From Pseudomonas fuscovaginae SE-1 (GTDB taxonomy: Bacteria; Pseudomonadota; Gammaproteobacteria; Pseudomonadales; Pseudomonadaceae): a stretch of DNA of 48,733 nt. Below are positions 8,261-16,981 of the stretch, piece after piece. The position numbers and the translations under genes are program-made. The notes beneath the pieces are model-generated. The model did not search any database. It saw nothing but the letters and a program-made list of their open reading frames with translations, and was not told the DNA's origin. Location: assembly GCF_000364705.1 (NCBI RefSeq), contig NZ_AQOH01000231.1:1-48733 (forward strand), read 5' to 3'. Position 1 is the stretch's first letter. Every line of letters begins with the position of its first letter.

Positions 8261-8500
8261 TTAGAGCAGTTCGGCCAGGGGATAGCCGACCGCGTTCGCG
8301 AGGCGGTCCATCATGTCGATGGTGACGTTGTGCTTGCCTTGCTCGATGTCCGAGAGCGTGGTGCGCTGCACGCCGGAGCGACTCATCACGTCGGCCTGGG
8401 TCAACCCGGCGGCCCGGCGGGCCTGCTTGAGTTTCTGGGCGAAGCGCAGGCGGGCCGGTGAGGCGCCTTCGACCGAGCGGCGCAGGGTTTCATCCGTCAT
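8261..8500 (-). CDS. Small XRE-family HTH regulator
   Basis: 79-residue protein that is nearly all one HTH_3/XRE domain (FAQKLKQARRAAGLTQADV...TTLSDIEQGK...MMDRLANAVGYPL). The frame is open for 28 more codons upstream, but MTDETLRRS at 8500 is the natural start. It lies upstream of, and in the same direction as, the N-hydroxylase operon, with the palindromic operator between. It most likely represses the operon, itself or both. No toxin partner is visible beside it, which argues against a toxin-antitoxin role. Confidence 0.8.
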   Translation of the reverse strand: MTDETLRRSVEGASPARLRFAQKLKQARRAAGLTQADVMSRSGVQRTTLSDIEQGKHNVTIDMMDRLANAVGYPLAELL

Positions 8501-8676
8501 GGGAGTCTCGCAGGCAGGTGCATGGGTCAGGTCAGCCAGCGCGGGGCATGGACCTGAGGTGGATACCGGCAATGGTATCAACACTGGTGCCCATGCGGGG
8601 CGCGGATCTCCTGGGCGGTGGACATTCAGCGGCAGTCCTCGAGCGCGCCGGCTTCACCCAGGTGAAACCATCCCCG

Positions 8677-9228
8677 TCAGTCGGAATGCCCCGCACCCCG
8701 GGCCATGCTGGAGAACACCCCATCCCGATAGATCCAGCCGTGCGCCAGGGCCGCCGAGAGATGTCCCACCACGACGAAGTACAGCAACCAGGCCAGCCAT
8801 CCGTGCGCGTCGCGCAGCCAGGCATAGGACACGGGATTGGCCGGCAGGATCGCGGGCAGGTTGAATCCCTCGATCAGCACGATCGGATAGCCGCCGGCCG
8901 ACAGCAGCGCCCAGCCAAGCACCGGCAGCCCCAGCATCAGCGTGTATAGAAAGGCATGTGAGGCGAGCGCCGCCCATTGTTGCCAGCGGGGCAGGCTGGC
9001 CGGCAGGGGCGGTGGCGGATGACGCCAGCGGTTGGCCAGACGGATGATGGCCAGCACCAGGATGGCGATGCCGAGCGGGCGGTGCAGGTCGATCAGCCAG
9101 ATCCGATAGTTCAGGGATGTCGTCATGCCCACTCCGATGAACAGCATGGCCAGGATCATGCTGGCCATCAACCAATGCAGCCAACGTGCAAGGCCGTTGA
9201 AATGCCGAGTGGAGTCCTTCATTTTCAC
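8677..9228 (-). CDS. Cytochrome b561 family membrane protein
   Basis: 183 residues with four hydrophobic helices and histidines suited to bind b-type haem (RWLHWLMA, DLHRPLGIA, DAHGWLAW, VVGHLSAALAH). Prokaryotic cytochrome b561 moves electrons between the quinone pool and periplasmic partners. Its GTG start at 9228 overlaps the stop of the catalase-like gene (GTGA overlap); an ATG two codons later is also possible. The two genes are thus translationally coupled, a common arrangement for SrpA-type peroxidases, and b561 may deliver electrons to that peroxidase. Confidence 0.9.
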   Translation of the reverse strand: MKMKDSTRHFNGLARWLHWLMASMILAMLFIGVGMTTSLNYRIWLIDLHRPLGIAILVLAIIRLANRWRHPPPPLPASLPRWQQWAALASHAFLYTLMLGLPVLGWALLSAGGYPIVLIEGFNLPAILPANPVSYAWLRDAHGWLAWLLYFVVVGHLSAALAHGWIYRDGVFSSMARGAGHSD

Positions 9229-10298
9229 TGTTCCTCCTGCTTGCCGATGGCTTCGCTGGCCTGGCCATGACCGATCTCGCCCACCCGCAGGTTGAACGAG
9301 TGCGAGTAGGCGCCCGAGCGGGCACTGAGCACGGGGTCATTCGAGGGCTCGATGCCCGCCGGCACGATCGATGGGTCATAGTTGACGTCGCGGCAGGCAC
9401 CGGTGGCCTGGTCGGTGACTTGAATGACTTCCAGCGTGCCGGCGATGATTTGCCTGCGCTCTGGCGGCCAGGGCCGTGAGGGATCGTCGATCGGGTCGCC
9501 AGGTTGGGCCAGTTGCAGCACCAGGTCCCAGTACAGCGGCTGTTGCGCCAGCTTCTGGCGCAGGTCGTCGAACAGGAAGTCATGGGCCGCCGCTGGTCGC
9601 TGTTCGTTGGGCAGCGGCTGGAACGGCACGCGCGAACGCATCGACCAGCGTGTCGCCTGCCGTTGCCCCTGGGCATCGACCAGATGGAAGGCATTGATGC
9701 CGAAGAACTCCACACCCGCGAAGCTGCCGGGGGCCGGGGCCTGTGCGCGCCATGCGAGGAATTTCTCCGCCTCCGGGTACTGTTTCAGAAACGTTGTCAG
9801 GCGCTCCGGGTTTGGCTGGCCGGTCGCCGGGTCGACGGCGGTCGCCTTGAGCATATCGGCAAATCCCTCGGCGTTGCGTGTGGCGAAGTACGGCTGGTTG
9901 TTCAGCGCCAGGCGCCATTGCTGCTGGTCGTCAGTGGTCAGCAGCAACGCCATGCTCACCGTGCCGGTCGAGTTGTCGGCGGCGTGCGGGTTGCCCGCGC
10001 CAATCGAGAAGCGGCCGATGACGGGCACTTGCGCCTGGGTGAAGACCCGCGCCTTGGACAAGGTGCGCGCCTCCTGGCTGCTTCTGAACGTACCGGCAAA
10101 ACACATGCCCTTGCCATGGGCACGGCGAAATCCGGGAGGAAAGGACGGGGGTGTCTGGGCGACCAGGCCCTTGCTGGTGGGACGCGTGCCGATCCAGCCG
10201 GCGGTCCAGGCGAACGCAGCGGTCAGCGTCGCGGCAATCCCGATGATCGCGACAGACGCCAGCCAGGTGCGTTTCGAATTGATCTGCAGTTTTGACAT
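9225..10298 (-). CDS. Catalase-related peroxidase (SrpA-like), membrane-anchored
   Basis: 357 residues. One N-terminal hydrophobic segment (about residues 10-32) should place the protein in the periplasm, followed by a small catalase-fold domain: RRAHGKGMCFAGTF with the catalytic histidine, then FSIGAGNPHAADNS. These proteins are much shorter than true catalases (about 480 residues or more) and lack the NADPH-binding part; characterised members act as haem peroxidases on organic peroxides. The start MSKLQINS at 10298 has a GGAACGAG site and is preferred over the ATG four codons upstream. Coupled to the b561 gene. Confidence 0.88.
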   Translation of the reverse strand: MSKLQINSKRTWLASVAIIGIAATLTAAFAWTAGWIGTRPTSKGLVAQTPPSFPPGFRRAHGKGMCFAGTFRSSQEARTLSKARVFTQAQVPVIGRFSIGAGNPHAADNSTGTVSMALLLTTDDQQQWRLALNNQPYFATRNAEGFADMLKATAVDPATGQPNPERLTTFLKQYPEAEKFLAWRAQAPAPGSFAGVEFFGINAFHLVDAQGQRQATRWSMRSRVPFQPLPNEQRPAAAHDFLFDDLRQKLAQQPLYWDLVLQLAQPGDPIDDPSRPWPPERRQIIAGTLEVIQVTDQATGACRDVNYDPSIVPAGIEPSNDPVLSARSGAYSHSFNLRVGEIGHGQASEAIGKQEEQ

Positions 10299-10521
10299 CG
10301 CTCGTTCCATTGCGCTTATGGCGGATGTGCCGGAGCCGGCCTGGCGAAAGGGGGCGATCCAGGACGGGTTCCAGCGTTCCAGGGAGCGATGATATAGGGC
10401 TGTTACGTTGCCGGGGCCTCGCTGGAGTTAACATTTTCGTGAAGGTTTTCATGAGCATGCCAGGGGGCTCCGCGGTTTCAGGAGTCCCTGGATGGCATTC
10501 GGGAAGTGCGCGCACCGTGGA

Positions 10522-12009
10522 TCAGTAGCGAATCATCACCGACTTGAGCTTGGTGTAGTCCTCGATGAACGCATCGCCGAACTCGCGTCCGATACCGGAG
10601 GCCTTGCTGCCGCCAAACGGCACCGCCGGGTCGAGCAGGGTGTGCATGTTCACCCAGACCGTGCCGGCGTTGATGGCCGGGATCATGCGCAGGGCCTTGC
10701 CCAGATCGTGGGTCCAGAGGCTGGCGCTGAGGCCGTAGGGGGTGTTGTTCATCAGTTCCAGCAGTTCTTCCTCGGTGTCGTAGGGAAAGAAGGTGGCGAT
10801 CGGGCCGAAGGTTTCCTCGTTGAGCAGGGTGTCGTTAACGCTGTTGGCGAGGATCACGGTGGGCTCCACATAGCAGCCGGGCCGCTCGATCAGCTTGCCG
10901 CCGTGGATGATGCTGTTGTTCTCGGCGCGCGCCTTGGCGAAGAAGCCTTCGAGCTTGAGCTGGTGCTGGCGGTGGGTGACCGGGCCGAATTCGGTGCGCT
11001 CATCGAGCGGCGAGCCGATATTCAACTGGCCCAGGCGCCGCGACAGCTTGTCCATGATCGGTTCGATCTGCGAGCGGTGCACGAAGAAGCGCTCGGCGGC
11101 GGCGCAGATCTGCCCGGAGTGCAGGAAGCCGGCCTCGATGATGCCGTTGACCGCCTTGTCCAGGTCGACGTCGCGCAGGAAGCCGGCCGAGTTCTTGCCA
11201 CCCAGCTCCAGGGTGGCGCGGGTCAGGTTGGCGCCCATGGCCGTCTGGCCGACCGCGATGCCGGTTGGCACCGAGCCGGTGAACGACACCTTGTCGGTGC
11301 CCGGATGTTCGATCAGGTTCTTTCCCACCAGGCCAGCACCGGTCACGACGTTCAGCGCGCCCGCCGGCAGGCCGGCCTCGATTGCCAGCTCGGCGATGCG
11401 CAGGATGGTCAGCGGGGTGAACTCGCTGGGCTTGATGATGATGCTGCAACCGGTCACCAGTGCCGAGGCGAGCTTCCAGATAGCGATCATGGTCGAGAAA
11501 TTCCACGGCACGATGCCGACCACCACGCCGACCGGCTCACGCAGGGTGAAGGCGCTGTAGCGTTCGCCAGCGAAGGAGGGCAGCGACGGGGTGATGGTCT
11601 GGCCGCTGATCTTGGTGGCCCAGCCGGCGTAGTAGCGCAGGAAGTGCGCGGCCTGGTCGACCTCGAAGACCCGTGCGATCTGGATGATCTTGCCCGACTG
11701 CAGGGTCTCGATCTGCGCCAGTTCGTCACGGTGGCGCTCCAGCAGGTCGGCCAGTTTCAGCAGTACATTGCCGCGCTGCGCCGGAGCGGCCTGCGACCAC
11801 TGCCGGAAGCCGCGCCGGGCCGACTCCACGGCGGCGTCGATATCGGCCTGGTCGGCATCGGCCACCCGGGCGATCACCTGGTCGGTGGCCGGGTTGATCA
11901 CCTCCAGCGTCCGGCTGGAATGGCTCGGGACGGCAACACCGTCGATGAACAGGGCAGGGCTTCGACGCAGGAAGGCTTCGACTTGGGGCAGCAGCGTGAT
12001 ATCGCTCAT
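10522..12009 (-). CDS. NAD-dependent aldehyde dehydrogenase, phenylacetaldehyde dehydrogenase-like
   Basis: 495 residues, full-length aldehyde dehydrogenase superfamily. PWNFSTMIAIWK (168-179), FTGS (243-246), general base E268 in LELGGKN and catalytic cysteine C302 in SGQICAAAERF are all intact. The sequence style is that of FeaB/StyD-type phenylacetaldehyde dehydrogenases, which oxidise the arylacetaldehyde formed from phenylethylamine or tyramine to the arylacetate. The context (FeaR, MoaF and an amine oxidase-like flavoprotein within 11 kb) supports an amine-derived aldehyde substrate. Good AGGAAAA ribosome site before 12009. Confidence 0.88.
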   Translation of the reverse strand: MSDITLLPQVEAFLRRSPALFIDGVAVPSHSSRTLEVINPATDQVIARVADADQADIDAAVESARRGFRQWSQAAPAQRGNVLLKLADLLERHRDELAQIETLQSGKIIQIARVFEVDQAAHFLRYYAGWATKISGQTITPSLPSFAGERYSAFTLREPVGVVVGIVPWNFSTMIAIWKLASALVTGCSIIIKPSEFTPLTILRIAELAIEAGLPAGALNVVTGAGLVGKNLIEHPGTDKVSFTGSVPTGIAVGQTAMGANLTRATLELGGKNSAGFLRDVDLDKAVNGIIEAGFLHSGQICAAAERFFVHRSQIEPIMDKLSRRLGQLNIGSPLDERTEFGPVTHRQHQLKLEGFFAKARAENNSIIHGGKLIERPGCYVEPTVILANSVNDTLLNEETFGPIATFFPYDTEEELLELMNNTPYGLSASLWTHDLGKALRMIPAINAGTVWVNMHTLLDPAVPFGGSKASGIGREFGDAFIEDYTKLKSVMIRY

Positions 12010-12068
12010 GGGTTTTCCTGAGGGCGGCAGCGGAAAAGCCCGAGGGTATTCAAGGATCGCCGGGTTGG

Positions 12069-12106
12069 CTTGACTGTGCCTGCCCGACAGCTTGACTGTG
12101 GCTGCC
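12069..12106. repeat. Short direct repeat CTTGACTGTGSCTGCC
   Basis: CTTGACTGTGCCTGCC at 12069-12084 is repeated as CTTGACTGTGGCTGCC at 12091-12106 (15 of 16 identical, 22-bp period). It lies between the porin and the aldehyde dehydrogenase genes, 60-97 bp upstream of the latter. The 22-bp period puts both copies on nearly the same face of the helix, as expected for two AraC-type activator half sites. FeaR is an AraC-type activator encoded nearby, so this may be its site at the dehydrogenase promoter. Inferred. Confidence 0.4.
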
Positions 12107-12115
12107 GGGCGGCAG

Positions 12116-12137
12116 GGGAGCGATGCAGGCCGCTCCC
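12116..12137 (-). terminator. Possible stem-loop after the porin gene
   Basis: GGGAGCG (12116-12122) and CGCTCCC (12131-12137) form a 7-bp stem with an 8-base loop, just after the porin stop at 12148. There is no T-run, so it is a weak terminator or a mRNA-stabilising hairpin. Confidence 0.3.
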
Positions 12138-12147
12138 GCGAGGGGGA

Positions 12148-13476
12148 TCAGAACGGTACGGCGACAGTGACCTGGCTGTAGACGTTGGTGCCGTTGCCGC
12201 CGACCTGGTTGCCGCCGTTGCTGGCGTCCTTGTCCGGCTTGTACAGGCCCAGCAGCGGGGTGACGATCAGGTGTTCGTTCACCGCCCATTCGGCGTACAG
12301 GTCCAGCTCGCGGCCGTCCAGGTTCAGGGCATCCTGCTTGTGCAGGGTCTTGTAGTCGAAGAACAGCACGCCGAGGGTCAGCGGCTCCAGCGGCTTGACC
12401 TTGAGCGCCACATGCTGGATCGCCGTGTTGGTGTTGAACGGCCCGGCGTAGTTGCCGGTCACCTCGCCCTGAAACCAGGTGCCGTAGCCGCGGCTGAGCC
12501 CGTTGAACATCGAGTCCCAGTTCCTGGAATAGCGGCTGTAGCGGTAGGTCAGGTCCGGCGACCAGGGCAGGTCGGTGAAGGTGTAGCCGGCCTCGGTGTA
12601 CCAGGCCTTTTGCGCACCGGCATCCTTGTCCTGCCAGGCGTACTCGAAGCCGAAGTGGGCGTGCTCGATACCGGCGTTGCCGGCACCGCGCAGGCTGTAG
12701 ATGTTCATGCCCTCGCGCTGTTTCTGGAAGTCGCTGGCATAACGGTCGTCGACGCCGATGCCGTGAATGTAGGTCAGCCCCAGGGTGCCAGGGGCGGCGG
12801 TGTACTCCAGGGTGCCGGCGGCCATTTCGGTCTTGGCCTGGGCACGGTTGTCGGACTTGATCCACATCACACTGCCGTGCACGCCTTCTTTGCCGCCCAG
12901 GCGCAGGACGGCCGTCTGGTCGAAGGCATGGCGTGCCGCCAGGTAGTAGGCACCGCCGCGATTGAGTGCGCCGTCGGCCGGACCCTTGCCGAAGTTCAGG
13001 CCGTCGTCGTTGATGATGAAACCGTCACCCAGGGTGATGATCTGGCGGCCGAACGAGACGTCCACGCCATCTTTGCCGAGCATCGGGAACAGGTCCCCCG
13101 AGCGCCAGCCGGCAAAGGCCTCGTCGAACCTGGTGGTGCGCTCGGTGCCGGTGCTCAGGCCGGCCGGATCGCCGTCGCCCCAGGTCCCGGAACTGACCAG
13201 GTTGGCCGTGCCATAGGCGCTGCCCAGGTTGCCCAGCGTCTGGTCGAGGCTCAGGCCATACTTGATGAAGCCCTCGCGCCAACTGGATCCACCGCTTCGG
13301 CCGTCGTAGTTCTTGCGGCTGTTGAACATCCCGTAGACTGCCAGGAAGTTGCCGGTGACCTTGGTGTCGCCATCGGCATACAGCTCAACGGCCCTGGCCG
13401 ACGAGTCGACGAGCAGCAGCGCCATACCCAGGCCGACGGCCTTGGACAGCGACCGTGTTTTCGGTGTTTGCTTCAT
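12148..13476 (-). CDS. Outer-membrane porin-like protein (alginate-export/AlgE-like beta-barrel)
   Basis: 442 residues with a signal peptide (basic MKQTPKTRSLSK, then a hydrophobic stretch, cleavage near SSARA) and repeated amphipathic beta-strands (FGFEYAWQDKD, WYTEAGYTF, LTYRYSRYS). It ends in VTVAVPF, the C-terminal aromatic residue recognised by the Bam machinery. Such barrels in catabolic clusters admit the growth substrate across the outer membrane. The start at 13476 has a GGGGAAAA site; the frame extends 11 codons further but without one. It diverges from the permease gene and is read toward the aldehyde dehydrogenase, 138 bp downstream. Confidence 0.8.
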   Translation of the reverse strand: MKQTPKTRSLSKAVGLGMALLLVDSSARAVELYADGDTKVTGNFLAVYGMFNSRKNYDGRSGGSSWREGFIKYGLSLDQTLGNLGSAYGTANLVSSGTWGDGDPAGLSTGTERTTRFDEAFAGWRSGDLFPMLGKDGVDVSFGRQIITLGDGFIINDDGLNFGKGPADGALNRGGAYYLAARHAFDQTAVLRLGGKEGVHGSVMWIKSDNRAQAKTEMAAGTLEYTAAPGTLGLTYIHGIGVDDRYASDFQKQREGMNIYSLRGAGNAGIEHAHFGFEYAWQDKDAGAQKAWYTEAGYTFTDLPWSPDLTYRYSRYSRNWDSMFNGLSRGYGTWFQGEVTGNYAGPFNTNTAIQHVALKVKPLEPLTLGVLFFDYKTLHKQDALNLDGRELDLYAEWAVNEHLIVTPLLGLYKPDKDASNGGNQVGGNGTNVYSQVTVAVPF

Positions 13477-13776
13477 TATTGTTTTCCCCGGTCTTGTTGG
13501 ACAGCTCAATGAATCGAGTGCGCATTAGGGCGACCGGGATCGGCAAAGTCTTTGATCTGCGTGCCAGATAATTGATCCTGGCGGCCAGGCGTCGGGCCCT
13601 GGCAGGCAGCAACAAAACCGGCGGCAGACAGGGGCAAGACGGTCGGGGTGGGAGGGGCGCACAGTGCCTGGGTACAAGGCGCCGTTTGCTCAGGGACAGG
13701 CAGGGAGGAGTGATCGCCGACTCCTCGAACGGTTCGCGAAATACACAATAACAATTCGCTTTCGAGGATCTGCACC

Positions 13777-15276
13777 ATGTCGATCAACGACAGACTCACC
13801 GAGCACTTGCAACGTGGCACGGTCGGTTTTCCCACCGCGCTTGCCAGCACCATCGGCCTGATCATGGCCAGCCCGGTCATTCTCACCGCGACCATGGGCT
13901 TCGGTATTGGTGGCGGTACCTTCGCGGTGGCGATCCTGATCGCCGTGGTGATGATGCTGGCCCAGGCGACCACCTTCGCCGAGGCCGCGTCGGTGCTGCC
14001 GACCACCGGCTCGGTCTACGACTACATCAACTGCGGCATGGGCCGGTTCTTCGCGATCACCGGGACCCTGTCGGCGTACCTGATCGTCCATGTCTTTGCC
14101 GGTACCGCGGAGACCATTCTCTCCGGTGTCATGGCCCTGGTGAACTTCGAGCACCTCAATACCCTGGCCGAATCGGCCGGCGGTTCCTGGCTGCTGGGGG
14201 TGGGCTTCGTCGTCGTCTTCGGCATCCTCAACGCCTTCGGCGTCAGCGTGTTCGGCAAGGCCGAGATCATCCTCACGTTCGGCATGTGGACCACCCTGAT
14301 GGTGTTCGGCGTGCTGGGCCTGATCGCCGCCCCGGCGGTCCGGCTCGACGGCTGGTTCGGCGCGTCGCTGGTGGGCACCGACCCGGTGACGGTGTTGTCG
14401 CTGGTGGGCATGGCGATGTTCATGTTCGTCGGTTGCGAGTTCGTCACGCCGCTGGCACCGGACCTGCGCAACTCGGCCAGGGTCATGCCGCGGGCAATGA
14501 TCCTCGGCCTGCTCGGCGTCGCTACCTGCATGTTCATCTATGGCGCGGCGATGAAGCGTCAGGTGGACAACGTGCTGCTCGACGCCACCGCTGGCGTGCA
14601 CCTGCTGGATACGCCGATGGCGATTCCGCGCTTCGCCGAGCAGGTGATGGGGCAGGTCGGCCCGCTGTGGCTGGGCCTGGGCTTCCTGTTCGCCGGGGCG
14701 GCGACCATCAATACACTGATGGCCGGGGTGCCACGCATCCTCTACGGCATGGCGGTCGACGGCGCCTTGCCCAAGGTGTTCACCTACCTGCACCCGCGCT
14801 TTAAGACACCGCTGCTGTGCATTCTGGTGGCGATGCTGATTCCCTGCCTGCACGCGCTGTACCTGGGCGGCAACACCGACAACATCATGCACCTGGTGCT
14901 GGCCGCGGTGTGTGCCTGGAGCTTCGCCTACCTGCTGGTGACCCTGTCGGTGGTGATCCTGCGGATTCGCCGCCCGGATCTGCCACGGGCCTATCGTTCG
15001 CCGCTGTTCCCACTGCCGCAGATCGTCTCCAGTGCCGGTATCCTGCTGGGCATGTGGTTCATCACGCCACCGGGCATGAACCCGGCGGACATCTATATCC
15101 CGTTCGGCGTGATGCTGGGGGGCACCGCCGCCTATGCGCTGTTCTGGACGCTGGTGGTGCAACGGGTCAATCCATTCAAGCCGGCATCGGTGGAAGAGGT
15201 GCTGGCCAAGGAGTTCGCCAATGAACCTGGACACGCTCACGACGGTTATGTCGACCATGCTGCAAAAGCTGTCTGA
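13777..15276 (+). CDS. APC-family amino acid/amine permease
   Basis: 499 residues with about twelve transmembrane helices, a typical amino acid-polyamine-organocation permease (start ...TIGLIMASPVILTATMGFGIGGG, then EAASVLPTTGSVYDYI). It lies in the amine island beside feaR and the aldehyde dehydrogenase, so uptake of an amine such as phenylethylamine, tyramine or ethanolamine is likely; the exact substrate is not readable. Its 3' end overlaps the next gene by 56 bp, suggesting co-translation. Divergent from the porin; the 300 bp between 13477 and 13776 hold the two promoters, for which I see no convincing consensus boxes. Confidence 0.88.
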   Translation: MSINDRLTEHLQRGTVGFPTALASTIGLIMASPVILTATMGFGIGGGTFAVAILIAVVMMLAQATTFAEAASVLPTTGSVYDYINCGMGRFFAITGTLSAYLIVHVFAGTAETILSGVMALVNFEHLNTLAESAGGSWLLGVGFVVVFGILNAFGVSVFGKAEIILTFGMWTTLMVFGVLGLIAAPAVRLDGWFGASLVGTDPVTVLSLVGMAMFMFVGCEFVTPLAPDLRNSARVMPRAMILGLLGVATCMFIYGAAMKRQVDNVLLDATAGVHLLDTPMAIPRFAEQVMGQVGPLWLGLGFLFAGAATINTLMAGVPRILYGMAVDGALPKVFTYLHPRFKTPLLCILVAMLIPCLHALYLGGNTDNIMHLVLAAVCAWSFAYLLVTLSVVILRIRRPDLPRAYRSPLFPLPQIVSSAGILLGMWFITPPGMNPADIYIPFGVMLGGTAAYALFWTLVVQRVNPFKPASVEEVLAKEFANEPGHAHDGYVDHAAKAV

Positions 15277-15838
15277 ACTGTTCGGCGCCGGTCGCGCGCC
15301 GACCGGTTATCGTCCCGGGGTGACCCTGGAGCACCTGCGCCGCAACCTGGGCGTGGCCGGTTTCGAGCAGAACGGGCCGACCTCGGCGAGGATCGCCCTG
15401 GGCGATGACCTGCAACTGGAGGTCGTCGAGCGCACCGAGTCGCAGTTGTTCATGCACCTGGTCATGACTGAGTTCGTGTTGCGGGTGCCTGCCTTGCGGG
15501 AGGGCACGGCGAGCTTCGAGTTGCACCATGGCGGGGCCGTTCGGCGTACGGGCATTCGCTGCCGGCAGCGTTCCGGCGAGCGTTCGCTGCTGGCCGGACT
15601 GGAAGCGGGGTTGCAGGACGACGGTGCCTTGTACCAGGCGCTGATGCCGCTGGATTTCAAGCACCTGCGCATCGACCTGCAAGAACGGCAGTGGTGCGTA
15701 CGGCTGGAGCACATGGGCGGCAGCGAGGTGGTCAACCGCATGCCGGCCTTCCGGCGCTACATCGCTCTTGGCCGCGAGCAGCGCGACAGCCTGTTCCAGG
15801 CACTGGCCGAACTGCAGCGACTGTTGCGTTCGCTCTGA
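15221..15838 (+). CDS. DUF3156 family protein
   Basis: 205 residues, soluble, no signal peptide. I match it to DUF3156 from memory of Pseudomonas proteins found next to APC permeases and FeaR-type regulators; no catalytic motif is recognisable. The start MNLDTLTTV at 15221 has AAGGAG 8 bp upstream inside the permease gene, which it overlaps by 56 bp. The fixed pairing with the permease suggests an accessory role in uptake or sensing of the amine, but this is unproven. Confidence 0.7.
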   Translation: MNLDTLTTVMSTMLQKLSELFGAGRAPTGYRPGVTLEHLRRNLGVAGFEQNGPTSARIALGDDLQLEVVERTESQLFMHLVMTEFVLRVPALREGTASFELHHGGAVRRTGIRCRQRSGERSLLAGLEAGLQDDGALYQALMPLDFKHLRIDLQERQWCVRLEHMGGSEVVNRMPAFRRYIALGREQRDSLFQALAELQRLLRSL

Positions 15839-15852
15839 TCCCGACACCGACC

Positions 15853-15868
15853 TGGCACCTTTGATGCT
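15853..15868 (+). promoter_or_regulatory. Sigma-54-like promoter motif upstream of feaR
   Basis: TGGCAC (15853-15858) and ATGCT (15864-15868) match the -24/-12 consensus TGGCAC-N5-TTGCW with one mismatch, and the GG-to-GC distance is the required 12 bp. It lies about 95 bp before the feaR start. Amine use is often under nitrogen control, which would fit sigma-54. No RpoN enhancer-binding regulator is seen nearby, so this may be chance. Confidence 0.3.
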
Positions 15869-15960
15869 TGTACAGGGGGCATCCACGTACTTGTTGCGCC
15901 CATATAGATAACATGTTAACTATTGCGCAACAAAAACAAAAAGCCACCATGGAGAGCCCC

Positions 15961-16923
15961 ATGAGCATCCATCAATCCGTGCCAGACGGTCTGGAAACCT
16001 GGAACCGCGACCTGCGTGCCGCCTGTGGTCATTTCGACACGGAGCTGGCCTGCCACCGTGCGCTGTTCATCGGTGAGGTGTCCGAGTTTTCCCGGGGTGG
16101 CTTGCCGCTGGCGACCTTGCGTACCAATGCCGGGCTGATCAAGCGTGATCGGCCCAATGCCGACCACGACAACGAGCAGGATTGCTTCCTGGTCAGCCAG
16201 CGTGGCGGTCATTGCCAGATCACCCAGCACGGCCAGAGCATCCGCCTGGCACCCGGCGACCTGCTGTTGATGGACTCGGCGGCGGCCATCGAGATCAGTC
16301 CGTTCGGCCTGATCGAACACGTCTCGGTGTCGTTGTCGCGCAGCGAGGTCTGCCGGCAACTCGGCGGCCAGTCCAGGACCTTCGGCAAGATCTCTCCGAA
16401 CAAGGCCTGCGGGCGGATGCTGCACGTGCTGGTGGACCAGTTGTGCAAGGACACCTCGGTGGGCGAAGGCGTGGCGGCAGAAGGCGAGGCCTTGCAGTCG
16501 GCGTTCGTGTCACTGCTCGGCTCGGCGTTCGAGGAAGACCGCGAGCTGGGCGAGGATGCCACGCCATTGCAGGGCAGCAGCCTGCGCAGTTATGTGCAGA
16601 AAGTCATCGACGAGTCGCTGACCCAGCCCGGCCTGAGCCCGGCGGGCCTGGCCAATCGCCTGAACATCTCGGTGCGGCACCTGTACCGGCTGTTCGAGGA
16701 GCAGGACGACAGTGTTTGCCGTTATATCCAGCGGGCCCGCCTCAAGCGCAGTGCCGATGACCTGATCAACCCGCTGTTGCGCAGCGAATCGATCACCTCG
16801 ATCGCCTACAAGTGGGGCTTCACCGATTCGGCGCACTTCAGTCGTTCGTTCAAGAAGCAGTTCGAGCTGTCCCCCAAGGATTTCCGCTCCACCCGCTTGC
16901 AGCAGGCGTTGGGCGCGGCTTGA
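15961..16923 (+). CDS. feaR: FeaR-like AraC/XylS transcriptional activator
   Basis: 320 residues: an N-terminal AraC-binding-like domain (about 35-180) and a C-terminal double HTH of AraC type (about 215-312; LSPAGLANRLNISVRHLYRLF and ITSIAYKWGFTDSAHFSRSFKKQF). FeaR of E. coli (301 residues) activates the tyramine/phenylethylamine oxidase gene and the phenylacetaldehyde dehydrogenase gene feaB. Presence of a FeaB-like dehydrogenase, MoaF and an amine permease here supports the same role. The start at 15961 has GGAGAG immediately upstream; in-frame ATGs at 15868, 15913 and 15949 lack such a site. A bidirectional terminator follows. Confidence 0.8.
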   Translation: MSIHQSVPDGLETWNRDLRAACGHFDTELACHRALFIGEVSEFSRGGLPLATLRTNAGLIKRDRPNADHDNEQDCFLVSQRGGHCQITQHGQSIRLAPGDLLLMDSAAAIEISPFGLIEHVSVSLSRSEVCRQLGGQSRTFGKISPNKACGRMLHVLVDQLCKDTSVGEGVAAEGEALQSAFVSLLGSAFEEDRELGEDATPLQGSSLRSYVQKVIDESLTQPGLSPAGLANRLNISVRHLYRLFEEQDDSVCRYIQRARLKRSADDLINPLLRSESITSIAYKWGFTDSAHFSRSFKKQFELSPKDFRSTRLQQALGAA

Positions 16924-16936
16924 TCGAGCGGACATG

Positions 16937-16960
16937 AAAAAGGGGCTGTTCAGCCCCTTT
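16937..16960. terminator. Bidirectional intrinsic terminator between feaR and the SDR gene
   Basis: AAAGGGGCTG-TT-CAGCCCCTTT, a perfect 10-bp stem with a 2-base loop, has A/T-rich flanks on both sides. It lies 14 bp after the feaR stop and 22 bp beyond the stop of the convergent SDR gene, so it can end transcription from both directions. Confidence 0.85.
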
Positions 16961-16981
16961 CGCGTTTGTGCAGGCACTTGA

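Noticed and set aside
8261..8500. Small XRE protein as an antitoxin
   Set aside because: No HipA or RelE-type toxin gene is adjacent.
13690..15258. Minus-strand frame of 522 codons opposite the APC permease
   Set aside because: His/Gln/Arg-rich antisense frame of a clear twelve-helix permease.
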